Below, piece after piece: positions 16,717-24,569 of a stretch of 64,000 nt of DNA; positions within the stretch are counted from its first letter, which is position 1; each line of letters starts with the position of its first letter. A program made the position numbers and the translations under genes. The notes under the pieces are model-generated. The model was not told the DNA's origin, did no database searches, and worked only from the letters and a program-made list of their open reading frames with translations. The stretch is from UBA4085 sp964556755 (lineage in GTDB: Bacteria > Acidobacteriota > Aminicenantia > Aminicenantales > UBA4085): positions 1 through 64,000 of the forward strand of contig CAZKXI010000017.1 in the NCBI GenBank assembly GCA_964556755.1, in the 5' to 3' direction.

Positions 16717-17396
16717 TTGGCCGGCAGGCCGTAGACCTCCACTTCGACGTAGTGGTTCATGTCGTTGGACGTGTTGCCGCCGGAATAGAGGCGGACATAG
16801 CGACCCCTGGCCCCCTTGGCGTCGATCAGGCGGCCTTCGTTGGTCTCGATGTACTCCTTGTCCTTGCCCAAGCCCAGGCCGGCCGAGCCGTCATGGTCGT
16901 TGTTGTAGACGGTGGCGACGCCCTTGAGGAAGTCCTTGTCGTCGGAGATCTGGATAACCACGTCGCGGTAGACGCGGGCCTGGCTGTGATAGTGCCAGAC
17001 CAGGATGGGGCCGACGGCGTAGGGCGCGCCCAAGTCGATCTGGACCCACTGCTTGCCGGGGCCCAGCTCGACGAAGTAGCCGTCCTCGCCCGACTTCTCG
17101 CCGTCGCAGACGAAGGACAGCTCGCCGATGACCGGCTGCATGTCGCTCGACTTGACCGGCTTCTTGAGCGACAGCAGCTTGGTCCCCTTGGCCACGAAGA
17201 ACGGGCCGCGGGGCTTGCCGGTGACGAGCTCCAGGTTGGGCGTCTTGATGTTGCGGGGCGTGCCGACGAACATCGGCTTGGGCAGGCTGAGCTTGAGCTC
17301 TTCCTTGCTGGGGTCCTGCTGGGCCGAGGCGGCGGCCGCGCCGAGGGCGGCCAGCGAGGCCGCGGCGAGAAGGATCAAAACGGTCTTCTTGGCCAT
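16713..17396 (-). CDS. secreted discoidin-like (F5/8 type C) beta-sandwich protein
   Basis: The 227-residue product has a signal peptide ending near AAAASA (about 26). Its C-terminal part looks like a galactose-binding/discoidin fold: WVQIDLGAPYAVGPILVWHYH, then VVIQISDDKDF and ARGRYVRLYSGG. Such domains bind carbohydrate. The ATG at 17396 has GAGGAG seven bases upstream. The gene heads an operon with the Agl23-like protein through a 4-base stop/start overlap and has its own promoter. Function beyond carbohydrate binding is not evident. Confidence 0.75.
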   Translation of the reverse strand: MAKKTVLILLAAASLAALGAAAASAQQDPSKEELKLSLPKPMFVGTPRNIKTPNLELVTGKPRGPFFVAKGTKLLSLKKPVKSSDMQPVIGELSFVCDGEKSGEDGYFVELGPGKQWVQIDLGAPYAVGPILVWHYHSQARVYRDVVIQISDDKDFLKGVATVYNNDHDGSAGLGLGKDKEYIETNEGRLIDAKGARGRYVRLYSGGNTSNDMNHYVEVEVYGLPAK

Positions 17397-17426
17397 GGGG
17401 CGACTCCTCATGATTTGCGGACGGAT

Positions 17427-17456
17427 AATATATCCCGCTCCCGGCCTGAGGGTCAA
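17427..17456 (-). promoter_or_regulatory. predicted promoter of the discoidin-like/Agl23 operon
   Basis: On the minus strand TTGACC (17456-17451), an 18-base spacer and TATATT (17432-17427) lie 31 bases before the ATG at 17396. The rest of the gap to 17573 shows nothing else clear. Confidence 0.55.
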
Positions 17457-17573
17457 ATGAGCGAAGATCCCAATACCTGAGCGCCAGGTCCAGGTGTATG
17501 CGCAAAGACCGTCGTAGCGAGGCTCTCCGATGCCTGTCCGGGACGACGCTCCCGGCGGCTTTTCACCCTCTCT

Positions 17574-19310
17574 TCACCGGATAATCTGATGTTCCGATGA
17601 AACGGTGAAGAAACGATACTGATCGTAAGAAAAAACGATGTCGTTCTTGGGAATCGAAAGCTCCGGACTCACATCCGGGTAGGCGACCCGGACCCGGGAC
17701 CGCCACGGGAACAGGATTCCTTCCTTCTCGAGCTTGTACTCATGGGTCGTGGTGAAGCGGGGGCGAATGTTCAGCTGAGCGCAGTCCGCCAAGATATCCT
17801 CATATCCTTCGATGGGAATTCCCTCGATCTCGCATTGAAGGACGGTGTATCTCTCCTTGTCGATCCAGATTTTCGCGGACCAGATCCCGTCCTCGTCTCC
17901 GGACTTAGGGCTCGCTTCAAGGACATAGACATCCCGTCCGCGGATCGCGTCCTCCTTCCGGATGCGGAAGAAGAAATCGGCCTGCTTTTCGGGGAGGAGG
18001 ATTCTCAGCGGGGCGAAGAGGGGGCTCAGGAGGGCGAAGCGGCGGTCCTCCAACAGCTTGGCCGGATCATGGAAGGCTTGGCGGTTCTCTTGGAGCAGGA
18101 TTCTCCTCTCGGTGAGCGAGCCGTCCTTCCTGACGACCTGGTAATCGCAGACATAGGTGGTCCGCTTGGTCTTGGATGGGTCGATGACCAGGCGGGGATT
18201 TATCGCGAGAGTTCGAATTTCGCGATCCGTCTCGAGCATGACGACGTCATTCTCGACTTTCAAGCTGTTCCGCAGGCTGAAATGCGTGTCCCTGATCTTC
18301 TCTTCGCAGACGAAATCCATGACCGCATCCGACAGCCTCCGGCAATACAGCCCGGATCGAGCCAGGACCTGGTCGAGGACCGCGGGGGAAGTGGCGCCAG
18401 CCTCGGGCCAGGGACTCTCTGGACGGAGAGCTGGCTTATAGCTTAGAGGCTCGAAGCGATACGCGAGGACGAATCCCGCGGCGACGGGCTTGCCGCCAAA
18501 TGAGACTGGTTCGAATGTCGATTGGAGCATGGCCTGGACGGCCGTGTAGTCGAGGTAGGGATGAGCCGACTGATCAAGCCCTACGGCGGTGACTTTTCCG
18601 GTTTTTTCGATTTGAATGACAAGACGGACGATGCCGCCGATGCCGCTCTTCCGCAGCGCTTCGGGATAAGAGGGTCGGACAAGGCGAACGGCCGGCGGGG
18701 CCGGAACGAATTTCAGCTTTGAGGTTGCCTCCGCCGGGGACTCATCTCCCTTGGGCGGGGCGTCTTGGACCAAGACGACGGCGAAATAAGCTTGCCCATT
18801 CCGCCTCGCGGCCAGGATCGCCGGCTCGCTTCTGACTAAAGGGACGTCTTGGTCAAACAAGGCATCCGGGGCGGCGCGAGTCTTCCCGCTCGAGATCTCC
18901 AGATGGAGAGAAATCCGTCCATCGACGAGCCTTTTCGAAGAAAGACCGAGCTTATAGAAGGATTTCTCCCCGCCGATAAGATCGCTCCATTTAGCGGATC
19001 TCGAGCCGCTCCAGGGCTTCTCGATGAAGAAGAGAGTGTCGATGGCCTCGAGGGCATGGAGGTTGAGGAGCCATTCGTTTGTCGCGGCAGCCCATGCGCC
19101 CAGAGACCCGGTCTCAGCCGCGCGCAGGGACGCGATCTCGGGGCGGGTCGCCGAAGTTAGAACCTCGACTTTCTCGGGCGCCGATTCACCCGTTTCGGAC
19201 CTGAGGAGAACGACACGTATGAGAAGCTCATCTGCCGGTTGAATCGGGAATGCCGAAAGAACAATGATCCATCCCTTTAAGAGCATCCCCCACAGGATCT
19301 TTCTCATCAT
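17574..19310 (-). CDS. TonB C-terminal domain protein fused to a LolA-like domain
   Basis: The 578-residue protein has an N-terminal signal/anchor (about 4-20), a roughly 180-residue region of unknown type, and a TonB_C domain at about 207-287 (RPSYPEALRKSGIGGIVRL, then GKVTAVGL and a FEPVSFGGKPV ending). A C-terminal region of about 270 residues follows (310-578) with beta-rich segments such as SAKIWIDKERYTVLQCEIEG, reminiscent of the outer-membrane lipoprotein-sorting (LolA/LppX) fold. It lacks the proline-rich spacer of true TonB, so it is unlikely to energise receptors in the usual way. Start 19310 (ATGATG) has a weak GGGCAGG upstream; upstream extension to 19583 would overlap the divergent gene and lacks a leader. 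Confidence 0.7.
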   Translation of the reverse strand: MMRKILWGMLLKGWIIVLSAFPIQPADELLIRVVLLRSETGESAPEKVEVLTSATRPEIASLRAAETGSLGAWAAATNEWLLNLHALEAIDTLFFIEKPWSGSRSAKWSDLIGGEKSFYKLGLSSKRLVDGRISLHLEISSGKTRAAPDALFDQDVPLVRSEPAILAARRNGQAYFAVVLVQDAPPKGDESPAEATSKLKFVPAPPAVRLVRPSYPEALRKSGIGGIVRLVIQIEKTGKVTAVGLDQSAHPYLDYTAVQAMLQSTFEPVSFGGKPVAAGFVLAYRFEPLSYKPALRPESPWPEAGATSPAVLDQVLARSGLYCRRLSDAVMDFVCEEKIRDTHFSLRNSLKVENDVVMLETDREIRTLAINPRLVIDPSKTKRTTYVCDYQVVRKDGSLTERRILLQENRQAFHDPAKLLEDRRFALLSPLFAPLRILLPEKQADFFFRIRKEDAIRGRDVYVLEASPKSGDEDGIWSAKIWIDKERYTVLQCEIEGIPIEGYEDILADCAQLNIRPRFTTTHEYKLEKEGILFPWRSRVRVAYPDVSPELSIPKNDIVFSYDQYRFFTVSSEHQIIR

Positions 19311-19406
19311 GACCTGCCCTTGTCGAATATTCCACCAATCCAGGGGAATATCAAGGGCTTTGTGCCCTGGGACCCGGATGACACGAGCCTGGAGATCTCC
19401 CGATCC

Positions 19407-19436
19407 TTGACAACTACGGAGGGCATCCTCTATTCT
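19407..19436 (+). promoter_or_regulatory. predicted promoter giving a nearly leaderless transcript
   Basis: TTGACA (19407-19412), an 18-base spacer and TATTCT (19431-19436). The ATG of the next gene is only eight bases after the -10 hexamer, so transcription would start at or within one or two bases of the initiation codon. No Shine-Dalgarno is present. Confidence 0.5.
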
Positions 19437-19444
19437 CCGGGCCG

Positions 19445-20605
19445 ATGAATAAGGGGAATCTCTTTCGCCGGCTGGGACGGGCCGATCCTGTCCCGTGGAT
19501 CCTCTCCTCGGACGAGCCGCAGGCGCGGCTCGTGGCCCTAGCCTCTCTTCCTCTCGAGGGATCGGCCGGCCGCCCGGTCGCACGCCGGGCCGCGCTGGCC
19601 GCAGCGACCGAGGATGTCCGCTCCCATTCGGCTACGCAGCGATTGATGGCGATGTTGCCTAAGACGGGGAGCGAGCCCGCCCGCGCCAGCGGCCACGACA
19701 AGCCCGAGCTCGTCACCAACGTCCTCGATCTCCTGGCCGAGCTTGGACTGACGGCCGAAACCGAGCCGCGCATTTCTCGCCTCCTCGACAAGCTGATCTC
19801 TCACACCGACGCCGACGGCCGATTCCAGGCTTTCGGCGCCCAGAGGTCCGGGCCGCCCTTGTGGGGCTGTGTGCCCTGCGACGCCCACGCCATCGCCGAC
19901 GCGGCCGGACGGCATGGACTGGCGGACGAGCCCCGCGTGCGCCGCGCGCTCGCGGCGGCGGAGTCGGATATCATCGAGACCGATCTCGGCCCGGCTTGGG
20001 GCTGCCGCCCCGATCCGTCGACGGGCTTCCGGGGACCGGGCCGCAAGGGCGAGCCCTGTCCCCAGACGACCTTGGAGGCGCTCCGCGCCTTCTCCTGGCT
20101 GCCGGTTCGGGAGCGACCCCCGAAGCTGACCGCCGTCGTCCATACGGTTCTCGAGACCTGGCGGCAGCGCGGCGCGCGCAAACCCTACATGTTCGGCCAC
20201 GGGCGGACGTTCAAGACCGTCAAATGGCCGCCGACATGGTATGGAGCCTATGAGGTCGTGGATGTCCTCGGCCGCCTGCCCGAAACATGGCGCAAGTCGG
20301 CCGCGAACCGCCGCTCCCTGGCCGAGATCGCCGCTTGTCTCCTGGCCTACAACGTCGCCGAGGACGGCACCGTGACCCCCCGGTCGGTCTTTCTGGGCTG
20401 GGAATGGCTCTCAATCGGGCGGAAGAAAATGCCTTCGCCGCTGGCGACCGCGATGGTTTGGGCGCGACTGGCCGCCATCGGGGAGCTGGCCGACGAGATC
20501 GTCGCGGTCGATGTCCTGGCCCTGTCCAGCTCCAAGGGCGGAGCGGGGAAGGTCCTGCCGCCCCGAATCGGCCGGACTCCCGGGCCTAAACCGCGTCAGG
20601 GTTGA
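19445..20605 (+). CDS. hypothetical protein, helical (toroid/squalene-cyclase-like) repeats
   Basis: This 386-residue cytoplasmic protein begins with DPVPWILSSDEPQARLVAL and is predicted mainly alpha-helical, with the segments DGRFQAF, LWGCVPCDAHAIADA, TTLEALRAFSWL and WPPTWYGAYEVVDVLGRLP. Spaced aromatic and QTTLEAL-like segments recall the alpha/alpha-toroid of prenyltransferase/squalene-cyclase-type proteins. No catalytic motif is identifiable. Homologs with a WILSSDEP opening are usually annotated as hypothetical, in my recollection. There is no ribosome-binding site and the promoter places the transcript start beside the ATG. The 3' end overlaps the convergent ApbE gene by 20 bases. Confidence 0.65.
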   Translation: MNKGNLFRRLGRADPVPWILSSDEPQARLVALASLPLEGSAGRPVARRAALAAATEDVRSHSATQRLMAMLPKTGSEPARASGHDKPELVTNVLDLLAELGLTAETEPRISRLLDKLISHTDADGRFQAFGAQRSGPPLWGCVPCDAHAIADAAGRHGLADEPRVRRALAAAESDIIETDLGPAWGCRPDPSTGFRGPGRKGEPCPQTTLEALRAFSWLPVRERPPKLTAVVHTVLETWRQRGARKPYMFGHGRTFKTVKWPPTWYGAYEVVDVLGRLPETWRKSAANRRSLAEIAACLLAYNVAEDGTVTPRSVFLGWEWLSIGRKKMPSPLATAMVWARLAAIGELADEIVAVDVLALSSSKGGAGKVLPPRIGRTPGPKPRQG

Positions 20606-21494
20606 ACGCCCGGCATTTTCCGTAGTCGATGACCGTCAGGGCCCAGACGTCCGGGTTGGCTTGGCAGAAGGCCTCGACCTCATCCGTGCCCATGACCATG
20701 AAAGCCGTGGACAGGGCGTCGGATATGGAGGCCAGGGGGTGGACGGCCCAGGCGGCCACATGGCCGCGGGCCGGCTTGCCGGTCCGCGGGTCCAGGATGT
20801 GCTGTCCCTTGACCTCCGTGCCCGATCCGCTCAGGGCGCGGTCCTCCAGGACGATCTCGCTCGGCACGCCCAGGCAGGGCCAGCCGCCGCCGACGCCGAC
20901 GGGCCAGCCCGGCCTGTCCTCCCCCCTCTCGGGCGCCGTCCCGGCCGCCAGGGCCGTGCTGGTGCCGCCGTGCAGAAGGACATCCCCGACGTCCCAATCG
21001 GACAAGACTTCCAAAGCCTGGTCCAGGGCGAAGCCTTTGCCGATAGCGCCTAGGTCGAGCTCCAGGAGGAGGGGCCCGTCCTCGCCGTCGAGGCGCTGGA
21101 CCCTGTACCCGTCCGAAGCTTCCTCGAGGGAAAAGGCCGGCGGCGGCGGCTCCGGCTTCCCGTCTTCGCCGACATCCGCCTCGTCCCGGTTTTCCCAGGC
21201 CCGGCGGTTGGCGTCGAAGGCGCCCCCGGTCTCCTCCCGAATCTGCTCGGCCTGGGTCAGGCAATCGAACGTCTCCACGCCGATGATCATGGATTGGAGC
21301 GGCTTGAGACGGTTGATACGGGCGATCTCGCTGCGGATGTCGAAGCGGCTGAACAGGCCCTCCAGCCGGTCGATCTCGGCGAAGGCGGCCCGGGCGGCCT
21401 GCCCGGCGTAGGTCGGGTCGTCCGAGGCGATGACGGCCTCGAAGAAGGTGCCCATGGCGTTGTGGGCGAAGCGATGGGCCTCGATCTTCGGCAT
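20586..21494 (-). CDS. apbE: ApbE, FAD:protein FMN transferase
   Basis: The 302-residue protein matches ApbE: NAMGTFFEAVI near 13-23, the DLGAIGKGFALD motif, LHGGTS, GQHILDPRTGKPARG and the metal-binding SDALSTAFMVMG near the C-terminus. ApbE attaches FMN covalently to Ser/Thr of extracytoplasmic flavoproteins, usually in electron-transfer chains. I see no signal peptide, so it may act before export or have an unusual leader. The start overlaps the stop of the upstream membrane-protein gene (TGATG), indicating coupling; it is the last gene of a five-gene operon with cytochromes. No protein in the window shows an obvious SGA(T/S)-type flavinylation motif, so the target lies elsewhere or uses another motif. 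Confidence 0.9.
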   Translation of the reverse strand: MPKIEAHRFAHNAMGTFFEAVIASDDPTYAGQAARAAFAEIDRLEGLFSRFDIRSEIARINRLKPLQSMIIGVETFDCLTQAEQIREETGGAFDANRRAWENRDEADVGEDGKPEPPPPAFSLEEASDGYRVQRLDGEDGPLLLELDLGAIGKGFALDQALEVLSDWDVGDVLLHGGTSTALAAGTAPERGEDRPGWPVGVGGGWPCLGVPSEIVLEDRALSGSGTEVKGQHILDPRTGKPARGHVAAWAVHPLASISDALSTAFMVMGTDEVEAFCQANPDVWALTVIDYGKCRAFNPDAV

Positions 21495-22180
21495 CACTTG
21501 GCCTTGGCGGGAACGAGCTTCACGTCGGCGAAGACGATCAGCGCCAGAGCCGAGACAAGGGCGGAGTAGCGATGGATCTCCAGCAGCGGCCTTTGAGCGT
21601 CCCCCGGCAGGATCGGCAGCATGGAGAAGAGGGCCGACAGGATGATGGCCAGGCCGGCCGTGGCTTGGGTCCAAAAGAGAGCCTTGGCGACCAGCGCGGC
21701 CGGCAGGCTCTTGAAGACCGGGCAGGCGAAGGAGCCGGCGGCCTCTTCCTTCCTCCCGTCAAAGGCGTAGTCGCGGGCCCGCCAGAGAAGGATGAAAGCC
21801 AGGCCGATGGCGAATACGGCGCCCATGGCGACATGGGCGACCAACGGGAAGCCGAACATGCCGCGGGGCACGAACACGCCGTAGAAGAAGCCCGAGGCGG
21901 CCAGGTAGAGGAAGCTGAGGGCGACGGCCAGAAAGACCCAGCGCATCCAGCCCGGATAGTAGCGGGCCGTCCAGTCGAGAAACCACGTCCACAGCTTGGT
22001 CAAGCCCTCGCGGCTGAAAAGCCGGCTGAGCCGGGCGGTCAGCCAGGACGGATAGGACGGCCTCTTGATCCTGTGGGCGACGGTCCAGGTGGCCGGATCC
22101 GTCTGGGCTTTGTATCGGGTGTAGGTCCTCTGGAAAGCCGCGCCGGTCAGGGTGACGACGGTCAAGACGGCGAACAGCAT
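21494..22180 (-). CDS. b-type cytochrome-like membrane protein
   Basis: The 228-residue protein has an N-terminal hydrophobic stretch and about four further helices (82-100, 112-133, 163-189, 200-221). His116 (LVAHVAMGAVF) and His203 (EIHRYSALVSAL) lie in two different helices and are spaced as haem b ligands are in formate-dehydrogenase-gamma or cytochrome b561-type proteins. It starts two bases after the stop of the heptaheme cytochrome and overlaps apbE, so the three are translated as a unit. Likely role: passing electrons between the extracytoplasmic cytochrome and the quinone pool. This is inference from helices and context; I see no named family motif. Confidence 0.6.
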   Translation of the reverse strand: MLFAVLTVVTLTGAAFQRTYTRYKAQTDPATWTVAHRIKRPSYPSWLTARLSRLFSREGLTKLWTWFLDWTARYYPGWMRWVFLAVALSFLYLAASGFFYGVFVPRGMFGFPLVAHVAMGAVFAIGLAFILLWRARDYAFDGRKEEAAGSFACPVFKSLPAALVAKALFWTQATAGLAIILSALFSMLPILPGDAQRPLLEIHRYSALVSALALIVFADVKLVPAKAK

Positions 22181-22182
22181 GG

Positions 22183-24564
22183 CTATCTCCGCTTCTCGAT
22201 CAGGCCGGACGCCCGGCCGATCAGGGTCAGGAAGAGGACGGCCAGGACCGCGGCGATGACAACGGCCGCGACGGCCAGGACGATCTTGAAGTAGGGCCGA
22301 CCGAGGAAGGTCAGGCCGAACAGCCTGTGGAACGGTTGGGTGGCGCCCATGAAGAAGACCGCCGAGCGGGACTTGGCCTGGTCCGTCAGCAGGGGGCCGG
22401 AGGGCGTGGTCTTGGCGAAGAAGAAGTCCGAGCCGACGCTGTGACAATCGGTGCACTTATTGGCGCCCAAGGCCTGCCTGGCCGGCCGGACGTTGTGGGC
22501 GAAAGGCCAGCTGACCGGGCCCGCCGCGTCGGAGCTCTCCGCCGCCAAGGCGCCCTTATCTCCGATGCGGAAGAGGCGGCCGGAGGCGATGTAGACATAC
22601 TCGCCCGAGCTTCCGGGCGAGGCCTTGGCCCGGTCGGTCAGGGCCGTCAGCACGGCCTCGACCTGGGCCTCCGTCAGGGTCTGCTCCTTCCCGTTCAGGG
22701 CGGCGATGGCCCGGGCCTTGGCTTCGGTCAATAGAGGCGCCCTGGCCTCGCCTTTGATCCAGAAAAGGGCCTGCGAGGCGGCGGGGGCATCCTTGACCTC
22801 GGCCTTGTCGAAGACCCCGTCGACGAGCTTGTAGACGACGTTCCCATAAGCCCAAGCCGGCCGGCCCGGGGCGCCCGGCATCGTCGCCAGAGCCGCCAGA
22901 ACGTTCTGGATGCGCGTTTCCGGCTCGATGGATGCCTCGGCGTCGGCCGGATCGAAGTCGGCGACGAGGGGCGTTGCGGCGCCGTCCTTGAGTACGGCCC
23001 ATTGCGGCGTGAACGATCCGCGCGAGGCGGGCGCCTCGGCGGCCTGGCTCAATCCCGCGTCGGGATTGACCTCGAAGGCCCGGCCGTCGAGGACCAGCAC
23101 GGGCGTGCCGCCAATCTCGGGGACGCCGGCCAAGGCGTTGAGGACGGCCACGGCCTGATTCTCGGGAAAGAGGATGTCGCCCGCCGCCGCAGCCACCTCG
23201 GCCGGCGGAAGCGGCTTCAAGGCCTCTCCATCACGGCGCGCCCAGTAGGCGGGCCACATGACCCGGCTGGGGACCAGCTTCTTGTCTTCGCCGCGGACGT
23301 AGATCGGCTCTTGGATGGTGGGCAGGTCGGTCGACCAGTCGGCGACTCCGAAGATGCCCAGCCGGTTGGCCTTGGCCGTCCGGACTCCGGTCGTGGTCTT
23401 GGCCGGCATCGGGCCGGAGTGGCAGACGGTGCAGGCCAGACGGTCGAAGTGGACGGCCGGGATGCCCTTGTGGACGGGCCGCGGCGCGCCGAGGCGGCCG
23501 GGGACGGCGTCCTTCTCCTTATCGCCCGCCTCGCCGCCCAGGTGGCAGCCGCGGCAGGTGAAGTCTCCGCCCGCGGCGGCCGGATTATCGCGGCCCTCGC
23601 CTTCGTAGCCGCGGATCATGGCGTGCGAGACGTCATTGCGGTGGCAGTCGACGCACCGGAGTCCGGCGGCCGTATGGACGTCGTCGTCAAAGTCCCGCTT
23701 GGCCATGCCTTTGGGCGCGGCCGAGTGACAGGCCATGCAGTTGGCGTCGGGAGGCTTCAGGGGCAGGCTCAGGAGGGCCTTGTGCTTGCTGTCGAAGAGC
23801 GTCCGATCGTACTGGACGGCCGGCGCCACGGCCCACTCGGAATCGTCGGGGTTGGGTCCGTCGAAGAGGTCCCACGTGCCTTTGAGGCGCGAGGCCATGC
23901 CGATCACTTCGCCCAGGCCGGAGGCGGCCGTGGCCGCCCAGCGGAAGTTCTCCCGCAGGACCTGGCGGGCCCATTCGCTGAAGTCCTGCCTGGGCGAGGC
24001 GTTGTGGCAGCCGAGGCAGTTGATCTCCAGGCGGCCCGATACTTCCCAGCGCGAGCCGGGCGTCGGATCGTCCGCGCCCGCTTCGGCCGGTCCGCCGCCG
24101 GGCAGATGGCGGGCGAACATCTGGGTAAACTCCCAGCCGCTCAGCCCCAAGTCCCGAGGCTTGAACAGCCCCGGCCAGGGCCGGTAGCTCAGGGGGATCT
24201 GGGTGCCCGTCCTCTCGTCCAGCCAGATCCAGGGCTCGCCCATTCGTCCGGCCGGCCCGCCGGCCGCGGCGTTGAAGTGCCAGCCGCCCTGAATCACGCC
24301 GTAATCGTGGCAGGGCGCGCAGGTGAAGCGGGCGGAGAAGGGCAGGGGATGGGCTTCCGTCGGGATGATGGGCTGGTCCATCTCGTCCTTGAGGGGGATC
24401 TTGTGGACGGGCGAGACGCGGCTGCCGCCCCAGCGGGCCGGATCGTTGGCGGCGGCCGCGACGACGGCGCCGGCGACGGCCAGGGCGATCAGGACGCCGG
24501 CCAGGCCGGGCCGGCGGCCCAGCCCGCCGCGCCTCCGTCCGGTGGGATTGCGGGTCTCTCTCAT
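22183..24564 (-). CDS. membrane-anchored heptaheme cytochrome c
   Basis: The 793-residue protein has an N-terminal hydrophobic signal/anchor (21-39), seven CXXCH haem c sites (82-86, 183-187, 276-280, 304-308, 337-341, 378-382 and 704-708) and a C-terminal transmembrane helix (about 757-780). A haem-free stretch of about 320 residues separates haems 6 and 7. It is therefore periplasmic with a membrane tail. It does not match the NrfA, OTR or Hao layouts I know. The start follows the Gfo/Idh/MocA stop by five bases, so the oxidoreductase, this cytochrome, the b-type protein and ApbE form one transcription unit. Likely electron carrier for the exported oxidoreductase (inference). Confidence 0.85.
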   Translation of the reverse strand: MRETRNPTGRRRGGLGRRPGLAGVLIALAVAGAVVAAAANDPARWGGSRVSPVHKIPLKDEMDQPIIPTEAHPLPFSARFTCAPCHDYGVIQGGWHFNAAAGGPAGRMGEPWIWLDERTGTQIPLSYRPWPGLFKPRDLGLSGWEFTQMFARHLPGGGPAEAGADDPTPGSRWEVSGRLEINCLGCHNASPRQDFSEWARQVLRENFRWAATAASGLGEVIGMASRLKGTWDLFDGPNPDDSEWAVAPAVQYDRTLFDSKHKALLSLPLKPPDANCMACHSAAPKGMAKRDFDDDVHTAAGLRCVDCHRNDVSHAMIRGYEGEGRDNPAAAGGDFTCRGCHLGGEAGDKEKDAVPGRLGAPRPVHKGIPAVHFDRLACTVCHSGPMPAKTTTGVRTAKANRLGIFGVADWSTDLPTIQEPIYVRGEDKKLVPSRVMWPAYWARRDGEALKPLPPAEVAAAAGDILFPENQAVAVLNALAGVPEIGGTPVLVLDGRAFEVNPDAGLSQAAEAPASRGSFTPQWAVLKDGAATPLVADFDPADAEASIEPETRIQNVLAALATMPGAPGRPAWAYGNVVYKLVDGVFDKAEVKDAPAASQALFWIKGEARAPLLTEAKARAIAALNGKEQTLTEAQVEAVLTALTDRAKASPGSSGEYVYIASGRLFRIGDKGALAAESSDAAGPVSWPFAHNVRPARQALGANKCTDCHSVGSDFFFAKTTPSGPLLTDQAKSRSAVFFMGATQPFHRLFGLTFLGRPYFKIVLAVAAVVIAAVLAVLFLTLIGRASGLIEKRR

Positions 24565-24569
24565 CGGAG

